From positions 1-9,631 of the forward strand of contig JARKQP010000719.1 in assembly GCA_029974875.1 (NCBI GenBank): DNA of 9,631 bases, read 5' to 3'. The notes below the pieces were generated by a model, which worked only from the letters and a program-made list of their open reading frames with translations, had not been told where the DNA came from and searched no databases. The number at the start of each line of letters is the position of its first letter. Position 1 is the first letter of the stretch. Shown piece after piece: positions 1 through 4,903 of this stretch. This DNA comes from Mobilitalea sp. (GTDB lineage: Bacteria > Bacillota_A > Clostridia > Lachnospirales > Lachnospiraceae). Position numbers and translations under genes: made by a program.

Positions 1-1517
1 CAGACATACCACAGTCAATAGATCACACTCAGCTGGCAAACATATCACAGCTAACGGGGATGCTACAGTCGACAGACGTACCACAGCCCACTGTTTCGCC
101 CCAGCCCACCATATCACCGGATGTACCGGAGGCTTCAATTACTCCGGCACCAGAACCGACCGTCATCCCAACAATTATGCCAACGGTAGAACCGACAGTA
201 ACACCGGCACCGGAAGCGGAGCCATATCGTTCAAATACCTTGAATTTAATGGCAGGCTATGACTACATAAATAACAGCGTAACGGGAATCAGCCAGGAAA
301 AAATGATACGTTCCGTGCTGCAGCTGGGACTGATGGGCATCGGGACTCTCCGGGGAAGTGGTATGCCCTATGGGGAATACAGGAAGGCCATGGAATATAT
401 GTGGTCAGATGCAACGGAATACGGCAAGGCGCCGGTAAATATCCGGGTAGACGTTAACAAGAGCATGGACTATAAGGCATATACAACGATTTTAAAGCAG
501 CTTTCAAGGTATGAGGGAGTCTATCTTTATAAAATAGGAACCTCTTCTGAGGGAAGGGCTTTATATGCAGTTGAAATCGATATGGATTCCGATTATAATA
601 AAAATGTTATCATGCTGACGGGACAGGTTCATGCCAGGGAATTTGGCGGAGGAACCTTTCTGGTGAAGCAATTGGTGGAGCTGGTGCAAAAAGCCCAGAC
701 GGATAAGAGCACCCGGGAGCTTCTGAAAAGGAATAAATATGTGGCGGTACCGGTCATCAATGTGGACGGAAGGGAAGCCTTAATAAAAACACCGGGTAAA
801 TATACGACCCGGGGCGGAATTCTTTGGAAAGCATATCCGAACGGAACAGACGGCGGCCGTAATTTTCCCGGACTTCAGTGGGGACAGGTAATCAAGGGCA
901 GCAGCTTAAGGCCGTCTATAGCCGGTAAGCCCGGCTATGCCAATTATCCCGGCACCTATGCGGGATCCATGAATGAGACAAAGGCCTTAATGAAATGGCT
1001 TTACCATTATATTGTTGTTGACCGGGCGGATATCTATATTGATATGCACAACCAGGGCTCCATCATTTATGCCGGAAAGACCTGGCAGACAAAAGCCCAG
1101 GCACAGAAAAGCAGCGATTTGAGGACGGGAGTTATAAAGGTTTTGAATCAAGGGATAACGAAGAGAAAATATACCCCGGTTTATGAGGGAACCATGTACG
1201 GGATGCGGGGAGAGGGCACCAGCTTAACGGATTATGCAATCGGCCTTGCTGTTGGCGCAAGGTTCTCACCGGCCTACGGTTTCTCGGCTTTTACTGATGG
1301 GAAGAAGGAATATATCCTGATGCAGGTCAGGGACTTGGACCAGACAAGGCTAAAGATCAGCGCCCCCAATCCTGATTTTGCCGCGATCACCTTAGAAATC
1401 GGGTATGGAGCCAGCTGTCTGGGTAATTCCAGCAAAGCGAGAACGCTTTTGGCAAATGAATATAACTATTATAATTATGGTAAGCTGTTAGAGGCTCTGC
1501 CAAAAATGATAAAATAA
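1..1517 (+). CDS. M14-family zinc carboxypeptidase, 5'-truncated, with Pro/Thr-rich linker
   Basis: Zinc metallopeptidase of the carboxypeptidase A (M14) family, probably acting outside the cell on peptides or wall muropeptides (inference). The frame is open from base 3 with no stop before the ATG at 60, and that ATG has no convincing ribosome site, so the true start and any signal peptide lie upstream. Numbering from the ATG at 60: residues 9-53 are a Pro/Thr-rich linker (PQPTVSPQPTISP, then PTV-type repeats), typical of surface proteins. Zinc ligands are His191 and Glu194 in HAREFGGG and His330 in DMHNQG; the catalytic Glu446 lies in TLEIGYG. NVDGRE follows the first zinc motif. The substrate-binding segment reads DGGRNFP (264-270): Arg267 matches the family Arg, but the preceding residue is Gly rather than the usual Asn. 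The gene ends 40 bp before the shikimate kinase start on the same strand; the two may be co-transcribed. Family call firm, substrate unknown. Confidence 0.88.
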   Translation, partial: DIPQSIDHTQLANISQLTGMLQSTDVPQPTVSPQPTISPDVPEASITPAPEPTVIPTIMPTVEPTVTPAPEAEPYRSNTLNLMAGYDYINNSVTGISQEKMIRSVLQLGLMGIGTLRGSGMPYGEYRKAMEYMWSDATEYGKAPVNIRVDVNKSMDYKAYTTILKQLSRYEGVYLYKIGTSSEGRALYAVEIDMDSDYNKNVIMLTGQVHAREFGGGTFLVKQLVELVQKAQTDKSTRELLKRNKYVAVPVINVDGREALIKTPGKYTTRGGILWKAYPNGTDGGRNFPGLQWGQVIKGSSLRPSIAGKPGYANYPGTYAGSMNETKALMKWLYHYIVVDRADIYIDMHNQGSIIYAGKTWQTKAQAQKSSDLRTGVIKVLNQGITKRKYTPVYEGTMYGMRGEGTSLTDYAIGLAVGARFSPAYGFSAFTDGKKEYILMQVRDLDQTRLKISAPNPDFAAITLEIGYGASCLGNSSKARTLLANEYNYYNYGKLLEALPKMIK

Positions 1518-1526
1518 AAGGAATAG

Positions 1527-1544
1527 ATGCCCCTTCAAGGGCAT
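1527..1544 (+). other. small hairpin in the gap before shikimate kinase
   Basis: ATGCCC (1527-1532) pairs perfectly with GGGCAT (1539-1544) around a 6-nt loop. No T-run follows, so it is not a standard intrinsic terminator. It ends 3 nt before the GGAGG ribosome site (1548-1552) of the next gene, so it could affect translation or mRNA stability; the function is unproven. Confidence 0.4.
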
Positions 1545-1557
1545 TGCGGAGGTACAT

Positions 1558-2076
1558 ATGAGGAATATCGTATTAATTGGGATGCCCGGTGCGGGTAAGA
1601 GTACGGTTGGAGTGATTTTAGCGAAGGTATTGGGATATCGCTTTATTGATTCAGATTTATTGATCCAGGAGCAGGAGAAATGCCTGCTAAAGGATATTAT
1701 TGAACGGGATGGGCTTGAAGGGCTGATCAGGATTGAAGAGCAGGTAAATTCTGGAATCGCGGTGGAGAATTCTGTGATTGCTACCGGCGGCAGCGTGATT
1801 TACGGTGCGAAAGCAATGGAGCACCTGAGGGAGATTGGTACCGTGGTCTATATACAGCTCAGCTATAAGACAATCAATAACCGCCTGGGCAATATTAAGC
1901 AAAGAGGCGTGGTATTCCGTGATGGGCAGACGTTAAAGAACCTCTATGAGGAACGCTGCCCCCTCTATGAAAAATATGCCCATATTATTGTAGATGCTGA
2001 GAAGCTGGGCATGGAAGAAGTGATGGAAAAGATATTATCGGAACTGAAATCATATTCCGGTAAACAGGATGCATGA
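1558..2076 (+). CDS. aroK: shikimate kinase (stand-alone)
   Basis: P-loop kinase of the shikimate kinase family (172 aa, the normal size), which phosphorylates shikimate to shikimate-3-phosphate in aromatic amino-acid synthesis, in the cytoplasm. Walker A is GMPGAGKST (8-16). IDSD (30-33) supplies the acidic residues for Mg2+ and shikimate; Arg58 and Glu61 in IRIEE match the family FRxxE; ATGGS (75-79) is the glycine pair of the substrate site. The lid reads QRGVVF rather than the common RPLL form, and YEERCPLYEKYA matches the conserved YxxRxxxY segment. The ATG at 1558 is chosen from GGAGG at 1548-1552, 5 nt upstream. No other aromatic-pathway gene is in the window, so it stands apart from an aro cluster. 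It converges on the minus-strand reductase gene, with only 15 bp between the two stop codons and no classical terminator there. Confidence 0.87.
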   Translation: MRNIVLIGMPGAGKSTVGVILAKVLGYRFIDSDLLIQEQEKCLLKDIIERDGLEGLIRIEEQVNSGIAVENSVIATGGSVIYGAKAMEHLREIGTVVYIQLSYKTINNRLGNIKQRGVVFRDGQTLKNLYEERCPLYEKYAHIIVDAEKLGMEEVMEKILSELKSYSGKQDA

Positions 2077-2091
2077 CATAAGAACAACGCC

Positions 2092-2586
2092 TTATCTGTC
2101 CCAATCAGTGCCCTCTGCCAATAGCTCCACGAATTTTTCCAGGCCGTTTTGATCCTCATGGTCAAAACGGCCTAAGCTTGGGCTGTCGATATCAAGGACA
2201 CCGACAATCCTGCCCCCGGCGTGTATTGGTACTACGATCTCAGAACGGGAAGCACTGTCACAGGCGATATGGCCCGGAAATTCATGTACATCCGGTACTA
2301 ATTGTGTTTTGTCCCCAGAAACGGCTGTGCCGCATACGCCTTTGCCAATGGGGATATGGATGCAGGCGGGCTTGCCCTGGAAGGGGCCAAGTAATAATTC
2401 CCCATTCCGGATTAGATAGAAGCCGGCCCAGTTGATGTCCTTCAGTGCTCCGGCAAGCAAGGCTGAGGCGTTGCTTAAATTCGGAATCAGAAAGGCTTCA
2501 TTTTCTAACAGGGATTTAAGCTGGTTATGTAATAGCTGGTAGAATTCTGTTTTATCTTCCGGGTATATCGATAATGTTTCGTACAT
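2092..2586 (-). CDS. msrC: free methionine-(R)-sulfoxide reductase (GAF domain)
   Basis: A 164-aa single GAF-domain protein of the fRMsr (YebR/MsrC) family, which reduces free L-methionine-(R)-sulfoxide to methionine, normally with thioredoxin, in the cytoplasm. The family signature is nearly intact: GPFQGKPAC (67-75), IPIGKGVCGTAV (78-89), DVHEFPGHIACDSASRSEI (99-117) and GVLDIDSP. All three cysteines of the known mechanism are present (Cys75, Cys85, Cys109). The start is supported by AAGGAG on the minus strand (2595-2600), 8 nt before the ATG and overlapping the stop codon of the DUF3006 gene. It is last in a three-gene minus-strand operon, which suggests, but does not prove, an oxidative-stress link for its unknown partners. 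Near the 3' end the coding sequence contains a perfect 12-bp inverted repeat. Confidence 0.9.
   Translation of the reverse strand: MYETLSIYPEDKTEFYQLLHNQLKSLLENEAFLIPNLSNASALLAGALKDINWAGFYLIRNGELLLGPFQGKPACIHIPIGKGVCGTAVSGDKTQLVPDVHEFPGHIACDSASRSEIVVPIHAGGRIVGVLDIDSPSLGRFDHEDQNGLEKFVELLAEGTDWDR
2141..2173. repeat. perfect 12-bp inverted repeat inside the msrC 3' end
   Basis: AGGCCGTTTTGA (2141-2152) and TCAAAACGGCCT (2162-2173) are exact reverse complements around a 9-nt loop. The repeat lies within codons for the GRFDHEDQNGLEK segment, about 50-80 bp inside the gene from its stop. Neither strand has a T-run straight after the stem, so it is not a canonical terminator. Its position at the converging ends of aroK and the minus-strand operon makes an RNA 3'-end or transcription-pausing role possible. 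Confidence 0.6.
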
Positions 2587-2598
2587 TGTGTGATCTCC

Positions 2599-2820
2599 TT
2601 AACCTGCAAATAGGCGGTTCATTTTCTTACGGATCCGGTCTTCCCGTTTTCTTTTGATAATGGAATCCTCGCGGTACATTCCATCCGAACCCTGTATCAG
2701 GCAATCCCCCTCTTTCGCTTCCAAAGGTAGTTTGTACTTAGGAACTTTGACAGTGGTCTTATCTTCAAGTTCACATATGGCATAACTGCCCTCAAATCGG
2801 TCAATGATCAGTTTTTTCAT
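2599..2820 (-). CDS. DUF3006 domain protein
   Basis: A 73-aa protein starting MKKLIIDRFEGSYAICELED, the diagnostic opening of DUF3006, followed by a short beta-rich stretch (KVPKYKLPLEAKEGDCLI) and a basic C-terminus (KRKREDRIRKKMNR). The molecular function is unknown. Small proteins of this family are commonly encoded beside ComEC-like metallo-beta-lactamase genes, as here, which suggests that the two act together. The start is supported by GGAGG on the minus strand (2827-2831), 6 nt before the ATG. It sits 16 bp after the hydrolase stop and 12 bp before the reductase start, so translation of the three genes is probably coupled in one message. There is no signal peptide or membrane segment, so it is probably cytoplasmic even though its neighbour looks exported. 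Confidence 0.8.
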   Translation of the reverse strand: MKKLIIDRFEGSYAICELEDKTTVKVPKYKLPLEAKEGDCLIQGSDGMYREDSIIKRKREDRIRKKMNRLFAG

Positions 2821-2836
2821 GAAAAGCCTCCAAACA

Positions 2837-3748
2837 TCAGTCTTCTAAATCTTCGTCTGTTATATCATAATCTTTTGTATTCACGGATACGTTTTTACCA
2901 TTTGAGGTGAACACTATGGTTCCCTGCATATCGGTGCGGTAGAGCTTGACGCCCTGCTCTTTTATCCTTCGCAATGTTTCCACTTTTGGTTGGCCGTAAT
3001 CGTTGTTCGTCCCAACGCAGATGACGGCATAAGTGGGATTTACGGCGGCCAGGAAATCCGCGCTGGTACTGGATTCTGAGCCATGATGCCCGATCTTCAG
3101 TACATCAGCCGACAGGTCATAGGATCCCGCCAGCATATCCTTCTCAGCCGGTTTTTCTGCATCGCCTGTGAATAGAAAAGAATTTTTTCCGAAGTTTAGT
3201 TTGATCACCAAGCTGTTATCGTTTATGTTGTCATAGGGGTTAACCGGAGACAGTATGGTAAAGGTCGCGTCTCCGAAGCTGTATTGGTCTCCTGCTTCAG
3301 GTTTCGTGATTTTTAAATTCTTTTTATCTAAAGTGTCCAGCACTTCCTCAAAGATGGATGTATTATTTGCAACGTCCGGCAATAATACTTTGTCTACCGG
3401 GAATGAATTTAATACATCGTCTAATCCTCCAATATGGTCACTGCGGGGATGAGTTCCGACGAGATAATCGAGCTTTTTGATATTCTGCAATTGTAGATAA
3501 TTTACAACGTCAACGCCTTTGCTGTTTTCACCGGCGTCAATCAGCATTGCAGAGTCTTTTGTCTCGATCAAAATGGAATCACCCTGGCCGACATCGATAA
3601 AATGAACCTCAATTACCCCTGATGGAAGGGATGTGGATGAGGCCTCTTTGTCCCTTGTGGAACCATATTGATTCATAATGAGTACAAATACAATTAAGAG
3701 TGTCACAACAACTGTGCGTAATAATTTGTAATTTTTACTTTTGCTCAT
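2837..3748 (-). CDS. membrane-anchored ComEC/Rec2-like metallo-beta-lactamase-fold hydrolase
   Basis: A 303-aa protein with an N-terminal hydrophobic segment (residues 12-25, VVVTLLIVFVLIM) after a basic KSKNYKLLR, so a signal anchor or signal peptide; there is no lipobox Cys. The rest is a metallo-beta-lactamase domain of the ComEC C-terminal type: HFIDVGQGDS (49-58), DAG (71-73), THPRSDHIGG (99-108) with the HxxxDH metal motif, FTGDAE (193-198), IGHHGS (219-224) and GQPKVETL near 252-259. The tail is acidic (DITDEDLED). It lacks the multi-helix channel domain of true ComEC, so it is not the DNA-uptake channel by itself; an extracellular nuclease or phosphodiesterase is plausible but unproven. 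The start is set by AAGGAG on the minus strand (3758-3763), 9 nt from the ATG, with a promoter just upstream. It heads the operon with DUF3006 and msrC. Confidence 0.85.
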   Translation of the reverse strand: MSKSKNYKLLRTVVVTLLIVFVLIMNQYGSTRDKEASSTSLPSGVIEVHFIDVGQGDSILIETKDSAMLIDAGENSKGVDVVNYLQLQNIKKLDYLVGTHPRSDHIGGLDDVLNSFPVDKVLLPDVANNTSIFEEVLDTLDKKNLKITKPEAGDQYSFGDATFTILSPVNPYDNINDNSLVIKLNFGKNSFLFTGDAEKPAEKDMLAGSYDLSADVLKIGHHGSESSTSADFLAAVNPTYAVICVGTNNDYGQPKVETLRRIKEQGVKLYRTDMQGTIVFTSNGKNVSVNTKDYDITDEDLED

Positions 3749-3769
3749 AGAATCTCGCTCCTTAATATT

Positions 3770-3798
3770 ATTATAACGGGTTGCGCATGATATTACAA
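3770..3798 (-). promoter_or_regulatory. sigma-A-type promoter of the hydrolase-DUF3006-msrC operon
   Basis: Read on the minus strand, TTGTAA (3793-3798) is followed by a 17-nt spacer and TATAAT (3770-3775). The -10 is a perfect consensus, the -35 matches 4 of 6 and the spacing is ideal. The ribosome site and ATG of the hydrolase follow directly, giving a very short leader. No operator is evident. Confidence 0.7.
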
Positions 3799-3918
3799 TG
3801 AGTTTATTGGTTTATGCACCTTTTGCACCAGGGATTGTGATTCCTTACCGGGTTATTGGAGGTATGTTCCGCTGGGAAATGGGAGGGACCAGGGCTGCGA
3901 TGAAGAAACATATCAATA

Positions 3919-3947
3919 TTGTTGCGGGGGAGGGCTTGATATATAAT
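3919..3947 (+). promoter_or_regulatory. candidate promoter of thpR
   Basis: TTGTTG (3919-3924), a 17-nt spacer and TATAAT (3942-3947). The -10 is consensus; the -35 keeps only the TTG. Transcription would start near 3954, giving a leader of about 70 nt that begins with the hairpin at 3959-3978. The 274-bp divergent gap otherwise holds only the opposite promoter and a doubtful 56-codon frame. Confidence 0.5.
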
Positions 3948-3958
3948 GGGGATAGGCA

Positions 3959-3978
3959 ATGCCCGTGAGGATGGGCAT
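3959..3978 (+). other. hairpin in the thpR 5' leader
   Basis: ATGCCC (3959-3964) pairs with GGGCAT (3973-3978) around an 8-nt loop; a second GGGCAT follows at 3979-3984 and could pair instead. The stem sequence is identical to that of the hairpin before aroK at 1527-1544. It would lie at the extreme 5' end of the mRNA if the promoter at 3919-3947 is used. There is no T-run, so it is not a terminator. Confidence 0.35.
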
Positions 3979-4022
3979 GGGCATAAGCATGGAAAGATGG
4001 GTAGAGACAGGAGGTTTGGGAA

Positions 4023-4577
4023 ATGAGGTTATTTACTGCAATCATATTTAATGAAGAGGTGGAAAATTCACTATATGATTCTGTCCTAAGGCTAAAGAAC
4101 TATTCAAAAGGCGGGACCTTTACAGCGAAGGAGAACCTGCATCTTACGGTAAATTTCATCGGAGAGACAAAGCGGTTGGAGGAAGTGAAGGAGGCGATGC
4201 GCCGGGCGGTGGGAAAATCGAAGGCGCAGAATTTCTTCCTGGAGTTAAAGGGACTTGGCAAATTCAAGCGGCGTGAAGGAGATATTTACTGGATTGGAGT
4301 GGAAAGGAATGAGACTCTGTGGAGGATGCAGAAGGAGTTGGTAAAGGAGTTAAAGGAGGCCGGCTTCTTCGATATTGATAATATGGAGTACACTCCCCAT
4401 ATGACCCTCGGGAGGAGGATCCAGCTAAAGGAAACCTTCCGGTTCAAGGAATTTGAGGAGACCCTTCCGGTCATAGGGATGACGGTGGCAAGGCTTAGTC
4501 TGATGAAATCCGAGCGTATCAATGGGAAATTAACTTACACGGAAATATATCATGTAGAGTTGGGGAAAGGGCAGTAG
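4023..4577 (+). CDS. thpR: RNA 2',3'-cyclic phosphodiesterase (LigT, 2H family)
   Basis: A 184-aa protein of the 2H phosphoesterase superfamily, the usual ThpR/LigT length. The two catalytic HxT motifs are present: HLTV (His40, Thr42) in KENLHLTVNFIGET and HMTL (His126, Thr128) in YTPHMTLGR. The opening MRLFTAIIFNEEV is characteristic of the family. Members hydrolyse RNA 2',3'-cyclic phosphates to 2'-phosphates and can ligate tRNA half-molecules with 2'-5' linkages in vitro; the cellular role in bacteria is unclear. The start is fixed by AGGAGGT (4009-4015), 7 nt before the ATG. It lies divergent to the hydrolase operon and 326 bp upstream of uvrB, with no good terminator after its stop (only a weak 5-bp stem around 4582-4597), so read-through into the uvrB leader is possible. 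Confidence 0.9.
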   Translation: MRLFTAIIFNEEVENSLYDSVLRLKNYSKGGTFTAKENLHLTVNFIGETKRLEEVKEAMRRAVGKSKAQNFFLELKGLGKFKRREGDIYWIGVERNETLWRMQKELVKELKEAGFFDIDNMEYTPHMTLGRRIQLKETFRFKEFEETLPVIGMTVARLSLMKSERINGKLTYTEIYHVELGKGQ

Positions 4578-4605
4578 GATATGCTGTAGTGCATAGAAAA
4601 TAATC

Positions 4606-4619
4606 AGAACAAACATTCG
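4606..4619. promoter_or_regulatory. candidate LexA/DinR (SOS) box 1
   Basis: AGAACAAACATTCG fits the Gram-positive SOS box core GAAC-N4-GTTC at 7 of 8 positions (GAAC-AAAC-ATTC, 4607-4618). It lies 10 nt upstream of the -35 of uvrB promoter P1. uvrBA belongs to the SOS regulon in many Firmicutes, so the location makes sense, but the match is imperfect. Confidence 0.35.
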
Positions 4620-4628
4620 AATATTGTG

Positions 4629-4657
4629 TTGATTTTAGATTTTGCATATGATATAAT
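4629..4657 (+). promoter_or_regulatory. uvrB: candidate distal uvrB promoter P1
   Basis: TTGATT (4629-4634), a 17-nt spacer and TATAAT (4652-4657): 4 of 6 and 6 of 6 matches with ideal spacing. The -10 lies inside the left arm of a long inverted repeat. Transcripts from here would run through the whole 52-bp repeat array before reaching uvrB. Confidence 0.5.
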
Positions 4658-4678
4658 ATCGCCAGATATTATATCATA
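4647..4678. repeat. 14-bp perfect inverted repeat with 4-nt loop over the P1 -10
   Basis: TATGATATAATATC (4647-4660), loop GCCA (4661-4664), GATATTATATCATA (4665-4678): fully complementary arms. The AT-rich stem contains the TATAAT of P1, and by symmetry a TATAAT also occurs on the minus strand at 4668-4673. It could be a protein-binding palindrome, a cruciform or the terminal hairpin of the adjacent repeat element. The last bases of the right arm (ATCATA) match the junction between repeat units. Confidence 0.7.
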
Positions 4679-4832
4679 GCGCCGGAACGGAAGCGGAGTG
4701 CGTATCCTTTGGCACGAAGTGCCATACCATAACGCCGGAACGGAAGTGGAGTGCGCATCCTTGGCACGAAGTGCCATATCATAACGCCGGAACGGAAGCG
4801 GAGTGCGCATCTCTGGCATAAAGTGCCATACC
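4676..4832 (+). repeat. three tandem 52-53 bp repeat units upstream of uvrB
   Basis: Units are 4676-4728 (53 bp), 4729-4780 (52 bp) and 4781-4832 (52 bp). Each begins ATA(A/G)CGCCGGAACGGAAG, continues with a GGAGTGCG block and ends in a hairpin followed by ATA(C/T)C. Units 1 and 2 differ by four substitutions and one indel; units 2 and 3 by six substitutions. The hairpin is TGGCAC-GAA-GTGCCA in units 1 and 2 (4710-4724, 4762-4776) and TGGCAT-AAA-GTGCCA in unit 3 (4814-4828), where a G-T wobble keeps the stem. There are no spacers between units. The open frames seen on the minus strand here are translations of the repeat and are not credible genes. This may be a member of a dispersed intergenic repeat family; that cannot be tested here. 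Confidence 0.85.
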
Positions 4833-4858
4833 ATGGGAGCCTGCGGACATGGTATAAT
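4828..4858 (+). promoter_or_regulatory. uvrB: proximal uvrB promoter P2 (extended -10) with overlapping inverted repeat
   Basis: TGGTATAAT (4850-4858) is an extended -10 with a perfect TATAAT (4853-4858); there is no recognisable -35 at the right distance, which the TGN extension could offset. An inverted repeat, ATACCATG (4828-4835) and CATGGTAT (4848-4855), overlaps the -10, and its left arm overlaps the end of the last repeat unit. The start point would be near 4865, giving a leader of about 40 nt before the uvrB ATG. Confidence 0.5.
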
Positions 4859-4869
4859 AACAAGCGTTC
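4858..4869. promoter_or_regulatory. candidate LexA/DinR (SOS) box 2
   Basis: TAACAAGCGTTC matches GAAC-N4-GTTC at 7 of 8 core positions. It directly follows the -10 of P2 and would cover the transcription start, a classical place for a repressor operator. It supports SOS control of uvrBA together with box 1, but each site alone is weak. Confidence 0.35.
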
Positions 4870-4886
4870 CAAATAAAGCAAGCAGC

Positions 4887-4894
4887 AAGGAGGG
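4887..4894 (+). promoter_or_regulatory. uvrB: uvrB ribosome binding site (decides the start)
   Basis: AAGGAGGG lies 9 nt before the ATG at 4904 but only 3 nt before an in-frame TTG at 4898. The spacing favours the ATG, giving [16 protein letters not shown] as the N-terminus, which is the usual UvrB opening. Confidence 0.85.
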
Positions 4895-4903
4895 TATTTG
4901 TGT

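Noticed and set aside
60..62. ATG at 60 as the true start of the M14 peptidase
   Set aside because: The frame continues open to the window edge with similar polar, Pro-containing sequence, there is no ribosome site, and a surface enzyme should have a signal peptide further upstream.
2178..2435. Plus-strand open frame of 85 codons opposite msrC
   Set aside because: It is a shadow of the well-supported reductase gene, with a low-complexity Arg/Cys-rich translation and no ribosome site.
4676..4832. CRISPR array
   Set aside because: The units abut directly with no unique spacers, there are only three, and no cas gene is nearby.
4604..4888. Two overlapping minus-strand open frames (94 and 70 codons) in the uvrB leader with repeated RTPLPFRRYD-type peptides
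   Set aside because: They translate the tandem DNA repeat in different frames, have no ribosome site and overlap the promoters; the repeated peptide is a by-product of the repeat.
4898..4903. TTG at 4898 as the uvrB start
   Set aside because: It is only 3 nt from the ribosome site; the ATG at 4904 has good spacing and gives the usual N-terminus.
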